Counted from the first letter of the stretch, positions 7,579-14,700 are shown. The stretch is DNA of 23,450 nucleotides from Armatimonadota bacterium (GCA_023392285.1 JAEVZK010000122.1:1-23450), one strand, 5' to 3'. Made by a program: numbers and translations. The notes: generated by a model from the letters alone, not told the origin.

Positions 7579-9216
7579 CTATTGCGCTGTAGAGCTGAGC
7601 GCCGCGCCCATCGGCGTCTGCGCCGGATCTGGCGGCTGGAGGTACTGCGCGATGTTCTTTTCACCCCTGGCGCGCAGGTAATTCTCGTAGGCCTTGGCTA
7701 GCGCGTTCGGGAAGATGGCTTGCACCTGAGCCGCGATCTCCATGTCCTTGACCGCGTCCGCAACCCTGGCCGCTTTGGGTTGGAACTGCGTCGTCTCCTC
7801 GCTAATCACGAGGTCAGCAAGCGGGCGAAGGAACATCTTCACCGGCTTATAAGCGTCGAAATCAAGTTGCACGTCGCCGACCTGGATCGAGCAGGGCATA
7901 TCGTCATTGAGCGCCCCGACCGCGATGAATTTGCGGACCGAACGCTCCCACCATGCCGCATGATCGCGGCTGACGTAGGCGGTGGTGAGGCCGCTCATCG
8001 AGGCAATCTGGTTGACTTCGGCGGCAAAGTCCGTGCCCTCCTGGGTCACACCGTTGGCGTATGGATTCGTGCCGGCGGCCGAGGTGAAAGCGCGTTCGTA
8101 ATAGGATCGGCGCTCGCCTAAGCTGGCGTCAAGCTGGATCCCTTGCGCGGGGAGGACAGGAGACTCGTCGAATTCGACATACGCGCCTGTTTCGCCCCGC
8201 TGGAAGTTCTCCAGCGCCTCGCCCTTGAGCGTTCCCTTCTTACCCTGATAGAACGGCGCGCCCCGTTCGACGACAAGATTCTCGTACCGCTCCTGTTTCC
8301 AAAGCGCCACCTGCGCAGGAAGCATCAATTCAACCATGCTGATCGGCTGGCGCACACTCGGCAACGCAAGGAAGAAAATCGGGTCGTGGGGGATGAATGG
8401 CACTCTGCGCCCATGCACATTGAAGTAGTGCGGATTGTCGCCTGAGTAAACCGGCTTTTGGTTGATCCCCTCGACGTTATCACCGCGGATGAAGACGTAG
8501 AAGCTCCCATTTCGAGCCGTGTCGATGTCGTAGTAGTACTCGAGCGCAAGAATCTGATCCAGTTGGACCGCGTCCTTGCTCAGATACTCAGTGAATGCCT
8601 TCGCGCCGAAGACACTGATCCAGTAGTAAAGCGGCTCGCGGTACGTGCAGCTCGCCCACTTGATCTTCGAAAGCGTTGGCGCGTGAACATCCCATTTCAT
8701 GTCAAGGGAATCGTTCACGCGCAGCACCGGATAATCCCGCGTGATGCAAACGCCTGACCAGCCAATGCCGCCCGTGATGTAATCGAGCAGACCAAGCCGC
8801 ATCTCGTCCTTAGCGCCGCAGCCTAAAGGAGCTTCAGCCAACCGTTGTTTCACCCATCCAGAGTTGACCGCTGCCTCTTCGAACTTGAGGTCTTCGAACT
8901 CCACTTCGGGCGAGGCGAACGTCACCTGCATCAACACTTGCTTGACGTGCTGCAAAATGCGGTTCGTATAAGCCTCATCGTAGCTGTTGACAATGAAATC
9001 GTAGAATTCAGCGAGCTTCTTCTGATCCTCTGGCCCATCCGCGGCCGCAGCCGGAGCATCAAGAATGCTGCTGAAGTCGCCAGCAACCAGCTTGCGATTG
9101 CTGTACACCTTGCGCTTGAACGGCTCGAGCACGGCTTCGGCGTGACGAATCCTGGCCCGCACGATGTCATCGCGTCCACCTGGCTTAATCTGATCGAAGA
9201 GTTCGGGTTTTGCCAT
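7579..9216 (-). CDS. Portal protein (T7-like, dodecameric connector)
   Basis: The 545-residue product is close to T7 gp8 (536). It forms the ring through which DNA enters and leaves the capsid. Recognisable portal features include the N-terminal helical segment with FKRKVYSNRKLVAGDFSSILD. A central beta/helix body follows (DYITGGIGWSGVCITRDYP, ASCTYREPLYYWISVFGAKAFTEYL). A segment RRVPFIPHDPIFFLALPSVRQPISMVELMLPAQVALWKQERYENL is typical of T7-like portals, and the crown end is helical (KAYENYLRARGEKNIAQYLQP). The start ATG lies four bases after the previous stop and lacks a clear ribosome binding site, implying translational coupling. TerL lies upstream and the scaffold downstream. Confidence 0.85.
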   Translation of the reverse strand: MAKPELFDQIKPGGRDDIVRARIRHAEAVLEPFKRKVYSNRKLVAGDFSSILDAPAAAADGPEDQKKLAEFYDFIVNSYDEAYTNRILQHVKQVLMQVTFASPEVEFEDLKFEEAAVNSGWVKQRLAEAPLGCGAKDEMRLGLLDYITGGIGWSGVCITRDYPVLRVNDSLDMKWDVHAPTLSKIKWASCTYREPLYYWISVFGAKAFTEYLSKDAVQLDQILALEYYYDIDTARNGSFYVFIRGDNVEGINQKPVYSGDNPHYFNVHGRRVPFIPHDPIFFLALPSVRQPISMVELMLPAQVALWKQERYENLVVERGAPFYQGKKGTLKGEALENFQRGETGAYVEFDESPVLPAQGIQLDASLGERRSYYERAFTSAAGTNPYANGVTQEGTDFAAEVNQIASMSGLTTAYVSRDHAAWWERSVRKFIAVGALNDDMPCSIQVGDVQLDFDAYKPVKMFLRPLADLVISEETTQFQPKAARVADAVKDMEIAAQVQAIFPNALAKAYENYLRARGEKNIAQYLQPPDPAQTPMGAALSSTAQ

Positions 9217-9220
9217 GGAT

Positions 9221-9523
9221 TTAGCTATCGCGTGACGCCGTAAGATTCATCGCCTTCGCTTCGGGGGTCTTCAGCCAGTCTCGATGCGCCTTACGGCCCT
9301 CGATATTTGCATCGCTCATGTAGGCGGGCAAGGGCATGATCGTTGCGCCGCCGGTAATCAACCTGCGCACGGGTTCGCCGCACTGCATCACCGCGCCGTC
9401 CCCGTCCTCGCCGTACACCGATGCGGCTGGCAGGAGCTGAGGGCAGGTCGTGAGCGCCGCATCATGCATGCTCTGCTGGATTTCAAACTCGCCGCAGCTT
9501 GGACACTCGTAAACGTAGGTCAA
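9221..9523 (-). CDS. FmdB-type zinc-ribbon protein
   Basis: The 100-residue product starts at a TTG overlapping the previous stop (TTGA). The opening YVYECPSCGEFE is the FmdB/CxxC_CXXC zinc-ribbon signature (Cys7, Cys10). The second cysteine pair is Cys27 and Cys48, so the usual CPxCG knuckle is split by about 20 residues, an oddity compared with the family. After it comes the family-typical RRLITGGATIMPLPAYMS segment. Small zinc ribbons of this type are often seen between terminase and portal in podovirus genomes. The function is unknown. Confidence 0.75.
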   Translation of the reverse strand: MTYVYECPSCGEFEIQQSMHDAALTTCPQLLPAASVYGEDGDGAVMQCGEPVRRLITGGATIMPLPAYMSDANIEGRKAHRDWLKTPEAKAMNLTASRDS

Positions 9524-9849
9524 GAGAGTTTTGCCCCCTTGAATGTCAAAGTGAGATTCGCGGCCTCGCTGAACGGGATGAAATGCTCCTCGACTTTCTG
9601 CCCGCCGCTGTAATAGTCCACCCTTCGCAGAACAACGACGCCCTGGATGCGGCCAATCTTGCGATAACCGGCGCGGTATGCGTCGTTGCCCACCCTCACC
9701 GTGTACTGCGGCATCCCTGACCCCCAGTGACGCAGTGGCGCTTTGGGGTCGTGAGCTGAATAAACCTGTGCGACGATGCCCAGCACCTGCAAATGCAGGG
9801 TGAGGCTAACGTCGGCGAGTTCTAAAGAGGCGTTGGAGGTCTCGTTCAT
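9520..9849 (-). CDS. Small unknown protein between TerL and FmdB-like gene
   Basis: The 109-residue product starts at an ATG inside the end of TerL (44-base overlap), just after an AAGAAGG stretch, with GAGG further upstream. The predicted protein is beta-rich with alternating hydrophobic strands (ADVSLTLHLQVLGIVAQVY, GRIQGVVVLRRVDYYSGGQKVEEHFIPFSEAANLTLTF). There is no signal peptide, cysteine pair or catalytic motif. Late-operon position suggests a packaging or head accessory, but I do not recognise the family. The frame is open for another 61 codons upstream, but that part overlies TerL and is Arg-rich, a sign of non-coding shadow. Confidence 0.65.
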   Translation of the reverse strand: MNETSNASLELADVSLTLHLQVLGIVAQVYSAHDPKAPLRHWGSGMPQYTVRVGNDAYRAGYRKIGRIQGVVVLRRVDYYSGGQKVEEHFIPFSEAANLTLTFKGAKLS

Positions 9850-11242
9850 CCTTCTTCTTGATTTCCTCGAGCTGCGCGCTGCGCATCTGCTCTGGTGTCG
9901 GAACCGGTATCGCGGTTGGGGCACTGCGCACGTAGCCGTAATGCCCGTAAATCGTGGCGGTGATCGCGTGATCAGCGCAGTTCTTCGAATCCATCTGCTC
10001 TTTGCCGGCCTCTTTCGGCCACTTCGCGCCACAAAGCTCCTTCCAGAGATTCGGGCAGAGGTCCTTGTCGATGTACAGGTTCGGTCTGCCGTCCTGATAA
10101 TCGAAAAGCGAGTCGAGCAGCTGCTCGCCGTTCATCCTCGAATAGCCATCGCCGTAGCCCTTCTCGATCACGCTGAAGCGAGGATCGGAGCCGAGCACTT
10201 CGCGGTAAATCGCCGCGGCCGTCTTGTCGGTTGGGCCTTCGTGCGCCGGGAATCTGTCCCACATTGCCGGGTCGAGCCGCAGCGTATGGATTTTCTCGTT
10301 CTGTCCCGTCGCATCGCGGATGATTTCTGCTTGCTTTGATGCCACAAGCCCAGCTTGGTAACGCTCTCTGAACGCCCAAGAATTTCCATCTTCATCAGTC
10401 GCGAACCAAATCGCGGCAAATGGAGCGGCAAGCCCATAATCGCCGCCAATATGCACCGGATAATGAGCCGGAAGGCCGTATGGAAAGCGCTCCCGGAACC
10501 GGTAGCAGTGAATCTTCTCGTCAAGATCGGGCCAACGTGAACCTTCCGGTTGAACCCACTTGCCAGCAAAGTATCGCTCGCGCAGATGCCCTTTCTTCCT
10601 TGAGAGAGCGCCGATATAATCCTCGCCTTCAGGTGTCCAGCAGCCCAGCTTATGGTCATAAAATCGCGGATTGTCTTCAAATCTCGCCTCGATGATCGGC
10701 AGCGTCTGCTCTTCGTAAGCCCGCTGATAAATCCAGTGCGTCGGCGCGCCTGGGTTTGTGTCGCCGATGAGCTGATGATAGGGTCCGCGCCCGTTGCGGA
10801 GGCGCATATCTAATTTGTCCCAGACCTCGTCCTCGATTTCGATGGCTTCCTGGACGTAGATGAAATCCCACTCGGTGGACATCACCCGGTCGGCTGCTTC
10901 GGCATTATCGAGACCTGCAAGCACGATCGTCGAACCGTTCGGATAGTGATAGGCTGAGCGGTTCGCTCTTCCCGCGCCTCTGGTCAGCGGATCGCCCTCC
11001 GGAAGAACGTGATCCTCGAAGGTCACCATCGCCGATTCGGTCAAGCTCTTGCGCGTGGCGCGGATCCAAAGCGATCTGAGTTTCGGATACTTGAGCGAGA
11101 GATAGTGATTCTTCTCGATGATCGCGCGAGATTTGCCCGTGCCCGCCCGCCCCGAAACCATGAGGTTGCGCTCGCGGCTGTAGAAGACATCTTCGGCGGT
11201 TCCCCATGGCCTGTACGGCGCGTTGGCGGCAGTGACCTGCAC
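9806..11242 (-). CDS. Terminase large subunit (packaging ATPase-nuclease)
   Basis: The 478-residue product starts at a GTG sharing one base with the TerS stop (TAGTG). The N-terminal ATPase domain has a Walker A SGRAGTGKS at residues 30-38 and a coupling/Walker B region near 122-132 (EWDFIYVQEAIEIED). The C-terminal nuclease has the expected acidic strand HIGGDYGLAAPFAAIWFA (near residue 260), a middle LDPAMWDR, and a final acidic NCADHAITATIYG that completes the RNase H-like metal site. The motor docks on the portal and fills the prohead. TerS is immediately upstream and the portal gene lies downstream, the normal packaging order. Confidence 0.9.
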   Translation of the reverse strand: MQVTAANAPYRPWGTAEDVFYSRERNLMVSGRAGTGKSRAIIEKNHYLSLKYPKLRSLWIRATRKSLTESAMVTFEDHVLPEGDPLTRGAGRANRSAYHYPNGSTIVLAGLDNAEAADRVMSTEWDFIYVQEAIEIEDEVWDKLDMRLRNGRGPYHQLIGDTNPGAPTHWIYQRAYEEQTLPIIEARFEDNPRFYDHKLGCWTPEGEDYIGALSRKKGHLRERYFAGKWVQPEGSRWPDLDEKIHCYRFRERFPYGLPAHYPVHIGGDYGLAAPFAAIWFATDEDGNSWAFRERYQAGLVASKQAEIIRDATGQNEKIHTLRLDPAMWDRFPAHEGPTDKTAAAIYREVLGSDPRFSVIEKGYGDGYSRMNGEQLLDSLFDYQDGRPNLYIDKDLCPNLWKELCGAKWPKEAGKEQMDSKNCADHAITATIYGHYGYVRSAPTAIPVPTPEQMRSAQLEEIKKKDERDLQRLFRTRRR

Positions 11243-11577
11243 TACATCCTTGAATCATCGATGTTGATGAAGGCTTTTACCGGCTGATCGTCGGACGTGA
11301 CATCCATCTTTGTCCCGAGGCCATATTTGCCCAGGGTGTCAGCCGCCTTGATGCGCTCAGCAGCGTTCGGCTTACGCGTGTACTCGTTTCCAAACATGTC
11401 GCGGCAAGTGATGTCGAGCGTCCCGTTCGCGATTTTGATGATGTCGCCGATCGACTCATCAAAGCCCTTCAGGAGCCGTTGGCGAACCTCGCTGGGTTTG
11501 CGTCCGACTCCTTTGGTATTCCCGGATTTCAGGCGTCCGCCGCCGTGATGTCCGGGTCTTGTGGGCTGCTCTGCTAT
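11242..11577 (-). CDS. Terminase small subunit with a non-canonical AUA start
   Basis: A 111-codon frame with good coding character lies between the coiled-coil gene and TerL, but it has no ATG, GTG or TTG before codon 64. The N-terminus is Gly/Lys/Arg-rich (HHGGGRLKSGNTKGVGRKPSEVRQRLLKGFDE). A DNA-binding-like helical core follows. The stretch RKPNAAERIKAADTLGKYGLGTKMDV is the usual C-terminal oligomerisation sequence of phage small terminases. The best start is the ATA at 11577: GGAG is exactly eight bases upstream and the codon overlaps the previous stop (ATAG), mimicking the ATGA overlaps elsewhere. A sequencing error of G to A, or frameshifting from upstream, are alternatives. TerS recognises the packaging site and recruits TerL. 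Confidence 0.75.
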   Translation of the reverse strand: MAEQPTRPGHHGGGRLKSGNTKGVGRKPSEVRQRLLKGFDESIGDIIKIANGTLDITCRDMFGNEYTRKPNAAERIKAADTLGKYGLGTKMDVTSDDQPVKAFINIDDSRM

Positions 11578-12254
11578 TCCGAACTCTCCGGCGCGAGGTC
11601 CTCACCCAAGACGCCAATCGCGACAATGACGCGGTTGGCAGGGCTGAACGGAGGCAGCGCATCGTAGGTCTTCGTGCCGCTCCTCGCATCAAGCGATCCA
11701 AGCGGCTGATTGAACGCTCGATCGACAGCCGCTTTCGCGCGGTCGATCATGTTCGTGGAGTAGCCAGAATCGGCGCGGAAGTTGATCGTCTCCACCCGGA
11801 GCCATCGCTGCGAATTGAAGTCCTCGTGGCGATAGAGATCATCGTTCACCTTCTGCAGAAGTGGCAATTCAACCAGCCCGGCATCACTCACGTCGTTCTG
11901 GCGCGCCTTGATCGTTCGCTCAACAGCGATAGCCAGGCTTTCACCTGGAGCGCGAGAGTCAAGCAGTTTCACCACCTCGTTTGCTTCCTCATTAAGAGCA
12001 TCCTTTGCCCGCTTCGCCGCATCGAAATCGGCTTTCAGCTGCTTGTTTTCAGCCTCCAGCGCGACGACTTGCTTCTCGGTCTCCGTGAGGCTTGCGTCCA
12101 GCGACTCAATACCCGCCTGGAGAAGCGCGACGAAGTCGACCACTTCGCTATCTGCGTCGATGACCTTCTGCGGAGGCTTGCGATATGCAAGCTCTGCATC
12201 GGGTTCGTTGATGAGCACCGGCTTAGCCGGAGTTTCTGTTTTTTCTTTACCCAT
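11574..12254 (-). CDS. Coiled-coil protein of the packaging region, unknown function
   Basis: The 226-residue product has AAGGA seven bases upstream of the ATG. After a disordered Lys/Pro-rich start, residues about 45-110 form a clear coiled coil (LLQAGIESLDASLTETEKQVVALEAENKQLKADFDAAKRAKDAL in heptad register). The C-terminal half contains QRWLRVETINFRADSGYSTNMIDRAKAAVDRAFNQPLGSLDARSG and YDALPPFSPANRVIVAIGVLGEDLAPE, with no known motif. It lies directly upstream of TerS and overlaps its start. An accessory packaging or DNA-binding role is possible but not shown. Confidence 0.75.
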   Translation of the reverse strand: MGKEKTETPAKPVLINEPDAELAYRKPPQKVIDADSEVVDFVALLQAGIESLDASLTETEKQVVALEAENKQLKADFDAAKRAKDALNEEANEVVKLLDSRAPGESLAIAVERTIKARQNDVSDAGLVELPLLQKVNDDLYRHEDFNSQRWLRVETINFRADSGYSTNMIDRAKAAVDRAFNQPLGSLDARSGTKTYDALPPFSPANRVIVAIGVLGEDLAPESSE

Positions 12255-12274
12255 TGAGTTGTCCTTGTTCAAAA

Positions 12275-12365
12275 TGGCGGCGAGTCTAGGATTCGAACCT
12301 AGGAACCCGTTTACGGGGTTGCCAGCTTAGCAAGCCGGTGCTATCGTCCACTCTGCCAACTCGCC
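12275..12365 (-). tRNA. tRNA-Ser (anticodon GCU)
   Basis: A complete 91-base class II tRNA is visible on the minus strand. The acceptor stem GGCGAGT pairs with ACTCGCC. The anticodon arm CCGGC-TTGCTAA-GCTGG carries anticodon GCT (one G-U pair). A long variable arm (AACCC...GGGTT) is typical of serine. The T arm is CTAGG-TTCGAAT-CCTAG, with discriminator G and an encoded CCA. It reads AGC/AGU codons. It sits inside the late operon, seven bases from the structural gene at 12373, so it would be cut from the late transcript by host RNases. Confidence 0.93.
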
Positions 12366-12372
12366 CCGATCT

Positions 12373-13161
12373 TTACGCCGCTTGAGATTCCTGCCAAGCG
12401 AAAGCGCGCTGGAGTGTCAGCGTCCTGGCCGTGGTCGTGTTGGTCTGCACTGAGGCGCGCAGAGTGAGGTTCGTCGATGTTAGCGGGAAGTTGGTCGTCG
12501 TCGTTTGGCAGAAGACGTTCACGCCGTTGAAGTAGAAATTCACCTCTTTGGTGCCGTCGTCGACAACCACATCGAGCAGCGCATAAGTAGCATCGGCCAG
12601 CGTGTAGCCTGTGAGCGTCTGCGTGGTTGAAGTGGATGCCTTGCGCACCACAGCGCTAAGCGTCGTGGTGTTGTGCGCCTTCCAAAAGCCCACGAAGTCG
12701 GTGATGCCCGAACCGATCGTGCCAGTCGAGCCAGACGTGCCGAAAATGTTTGATGTTGCCGAGTTAGAGAACCCAAGCAGCAATCCGCCGTTGAGCGCTG
12801 AAGCGAGATTGATTCGGAACCGCGCCCAGAGTTTGTCGGTTGCCGACATCTGGTAGGGCTTCCAAACCGTGGTGCCAAAGTCCTTAGACTGCTCCATCGA
12901 CGTGACCGCATCGCCCGTGGCCGCAGTGACCATCTGGATCGTGGCGGGGTGACCGTCGACCGTAGTGATCGTACCGGAGCCGAGCGTCTTCACCCAGTTC
13001 GCGGCGAGAATCGTGTCAGTGGCGGGCGAGCCGTCCATTAGCCCTGCCATCGCGCCAATCGGACGAGTGTGCATGAGCGGGCCAGCTTGATTGCCAGCTA
13101 CGGAACGAAAAGGATCGGTATTGCTTGAGATGCCGAAGAGTCGGCGAACGGATGCGAGCAT
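12373..13161 (-). CDS. Putative lectin-like (jelly-roll) structural protein
   Basis: The 262-residue product has a strong start (CAGGAGG nine bases before the ATG). From about residue 45 it is Ser/Thr/Gly-rich and beta-strand-rich. Runs such as KLWARFRINLASALNGGLLLGFSNS, TYALLDVVVDDGTKEVNFYFNGVNVF and TTARTLTLQRAFAWQ look like LamG/concanavalin-type sandwich domains used by phages as decoration or fibre domains. The N-terminal 40 residues are different (MLASVRRLFGISSNTDPFRSV) and may be a docking segment. A virion decoration or receptor-binding role is inferred. Confidence 0.65.
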   Translation of the reverse strand: MLASVRRLFGISSNTDPFRSVAGNQAGPLMHTRPIGAMAGLMDGSPATDTILAANWVKTLGSGTITTVDGHPATIQMVTAATGDAVTSMEQSKDFGTTVWKPYQMSATDKLWARFRINLASALNGGLLLGFSNSATSNIFGTSGSTGTIGSGITDFVGFWKAHNTTTLSAVVRKASTSTTQTLTGYTLADATYALLDVVVDDGTKEVNFYFNGVNVFCQTTTTNFPLTSTNLTLRASVQTNTTTARTLTLQRAFAWQESQAA

Positions 13162-13184
13162 GATGCTGAACCTCCTGAAAGGTG

Positions 13185-13237
13185 CGTTTCTGCGGGGCAG
13201 TCATCGCGGCGCTAGTGAGCAACCAACGTTTCTGCGG
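13185..13237 (-). repeat. Pair of 11-bp direct repeats upstream of the lectin-like gene
   Basis: The 11-mer CGTTTCTGCGG occurs at 13185-13195 and 13227-13237, exactly 42 bp apart (about four helical turns). On the transcribed strand it reads CCGCAGAAACG. It lies in the 96-base gap just after the sigma factor gene. The GAAAC core resembles the -35 element of many ECF promoters, so these could be target promoters or operators for that sigma factor. No consistent -10 element is obvious. Confidence 0.4.
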
Positions 13238-13257
13238 ATATAGAGGGGCTGTAGCGA

Positions 13258-13740
13258 CTAAGCGCAGAGAAGAAGGCTGGTCTTGAGCGCCTGGCGCGCC
13301 CGGTGAAGACGACTCTTGATCGTGCCGATGGGGCAGCCGATCTCTTTGGCGACCACATCGTAATCTTTGCCGTCCACGATGCAAAGCTCGAAGACCTCTT
13401 TCAGGTCAGGCGCACTCAGAATCTTTCGTGATCGTGCGAGCAACTCTTCCGCTTCGATTCGAAGGAATTCGTCCTCAGACCTCGCATCGCTCACGTCGTA
13501 GGTTTGCTCTTCTTCGGCCAAACACTGGAGCTTACGGCGAAGATCGAACGCCTTACGCTGGATGATTCGGTACACCCAGGCGCGGAAGTTTGAGTGATCC
13601 TCAAGTGTGTCGAACGCTCTGGAAGCGGCAATGAAACTCTCTTGGAGCACATCCTCAGCATCCTCCCTCGACGCGGTTAGCCGGCGAGCCCACCGTGAGA
13701 ATGATGCCTGATCCTTTTTCCAGAGCGATTCGAGATTCAT
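13258..13740 (-). CDS. ECF-type sigma-70 family RNA polymerase sigma factor
   Basis: The 160-residue product has the two domains of an ECF sigma factor and nothing else. Region 2 spans about residues 9-72 (DAEDVLQESFIAASRAF, then FRAWVYRIIQRKAFDLRRK), covering core-polymerase and -10 binding. Region 4 spans about 109-152, with the helix-turn-helix DYDVVAKEIGCPIGTIKSRLHRARQALK that reads the -35 element. An acidic linker (EEEQTYDVSDARSEDEFLRIEAEE) joins them. No anti-sigma gene is adjacent. The gene is co-directional with and embedded in the late operon between lysis and packaging genes. It probably directs host RNA polymerase to phage promoters. The ATG has only a weak ribosome binding site, ten bases after the preceding stop. 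Confidence 0.9.
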   Translation of the reverse strand: MNLESLWKKDQASFSRWARRLTASREDAEDVLQESFIAASRAFDTLEDHSNFRAWVYRIIQRKAFDLRRKLQCLAEEEQTYDVSDARSEDEFLRIEAEELLARSRKILSAPDLKEVFELCIVDGKDYDVVAKEIGCPIGTIKSRLHRARQALKTSLLLCA

Positions 13741-13750
13741 TCCGTAGGAT

Positions 13751-14080
13751 TTATGACGGCGACAGCGTAATGTCCACGTCGAAAATCACTCCCTTGATAG
13801 GTTCGGCGTGAACGTGCCGCGCGAACGATGGGAGCGGTGCCGAGTAACTAAAGATTGGAAAGCCCTCAGCAGAAACATCCACCGTGACATCGCCGCCGTC
13901 AATGTGCCCAGTCAGCTGCAGCTGGATGCCTGCAATGTTAATCCTCTTGGACACTGAGCCGTTCGCGTTAAATGTGATTTGCTCGTTGATTTGGGTGGTC
14001 TTCCAACCCGTGACGATCCAGAACCACAAGATCTTGATCCGAGTGCGTTGCTTGAGCGTTCCGATGACTGAGAGTTTCAT
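13751..14080 (-). CDS. Small beta-rich unknown protein in the lysis region
   Basis: The 109-residue product has its ATG overlapping the holin stop (ATGA). A basic, hydrophobic start (LKQRTRIKILWFWIVTGWKTTQ) could be a membrane anchor or signal-like segment. It is followed by a beta-rich, Ile/Val-heavy body (QITFNANGSVSKRINIAGIQLQLTGHIDGGDVTVDVSAEGF). There is no lipobox, so it is not a typical o-spanin. Position after the holin hints at a lysis or envelope role, but the family is not recognised. Confidence 0.65.
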   Translation of the reverse strand: MKLSVIGTLKQRTRIKILWFWIVTGWKTTQINEQITFNANGSVSKRINIAGIQLQLTGHIDGGDVTVDVSAEGFPIFSYSAPLPSFARHVHAEPIKGVIFDVDITLSPS

Positions 14081-14613
14081 GTGTTTCCTTGCTGCGTGAT
14101 GGCAGCTTCCTTTGTCGACATCTCGTCCAGGTGCGTCTTGATCAGATCCTTCGCGGTCTTGGTGAGGCGCGCCTTGAACAGGTTGGTGAAGCCGAACAGC
14201 TTGTAGCCCATGAGCGACACATTCTCGAGGATGCTCACGGACTCAGCCAAAATCAAAATGCCGAGGCCGATGCCGACACTGATTGCCACCCCAGCATCAC
14301 TCATCGACGGAATTGAGCGCGGCACAATCGCGAGCACCATCACCACCGCGCCATAAGCGACGATCTTGCCGAGAATGTCGCTCAGTCGCCGCGAGCTAAT
14401 CTTCGAACCCAGCTTGATCGCTGCCCATACGCCGGTTGCAGTGTCGGCGAGTATTAAGGTGAACAGCGCAATGGCTGTGTTGCGCAGCTCGTCGATCGGC
14501 AGTAGGTAATGAATGCAAGCGGTCACGATTCCAGCGAAAATCTTAAGGATGGGAAGGTCGGTAGCCAGCTTGCCGAGTTGATACCAACTCTCTCGTGCGA
14601 GTCGCTCGATCAC
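14077..14613 (-). CDS. Phage holin (holin 4 / TcdE-like family)
   Basis: The 178-residue product starts at a GTG abutting the stop of the 28-codon gene. Four hydrophobic segments fall at about 20-40, 45-66, 79-98 and 106-128. The signature LILADTATGVWAAIKLGSKISSRRLSDILGKIVAYGAVV matches the family core (D-x-x-T-G then KxxSSxxxxxGxxxK). The C-terminal tail is charged and cytosolic. It forms the timed membrane lesion that releases or activates the endolysin encoded two genes upstream. Confidence 0.85.
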   Translation of the reverse strand: MIERLARESWYQLGKLATDLPILKIFAGIVTACIHYLLPIDELRNTAIALFTLILADTATGVWAAIKLGSKISSRRLSDILGKIVAYGAVVMVLAIVPRSIPSMSDAGVAISVGIGLGILILAESVSILENVSLMGYKLFGFTNLFKARLTKTAKDLIKTHLDEMSTKEAAITQQGNT

Positions 14614-14700
14614 CTAGAAATCGCCCCTCTTCGGCGAGAGAATGCCGATCAAGACGTAAAACAGCACGACCGCGATGACAAACCACCAAAAGGGATGCAT
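14614..14700 (-). CDS. 28-residue single-pass membrane peptide in the lysis cassette
   Basis: This very short gene fits exactly between endolysin and holin. Its ATG shares a base with the endolysin stop (TAATG) and its TAG is immediately followed by the holin GTG, so all three are translationally coupled. The peptide begins MHPFWWFVIAVVLF, continues with a hydrophobic helix of about 20 residues (to GIL) and ends in a positively charged tail (SPKRGDF). One transmembrane segment with a Lys/Arg-rich cytosolic end resembles pinholin-like or holin-regulator peptides. No similar protein is known to me, so the role is inference. Confidence 0.6.
   Translation of the reverse strand: MHPFWWFVIAVVLFYVLIGILSPKRGDF

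Noticed and set aside
11574..11640. Programmed -1 frameshift joining the coiled-coil protein to TerS
   Set aside because: The frames are related by -1, but the short overlap has no slippery heptamer and no downstream pseudoknot is evident. An AUA start with a well-spaced ribosome binding site is simpler.
13016..13384. A 122-codon minus-strand frame across the sigma gene end and lectin-like gene start
   Set aside because: It overlaps two well-supported genes in another frame, is His/Arg-rich and has no start signal.
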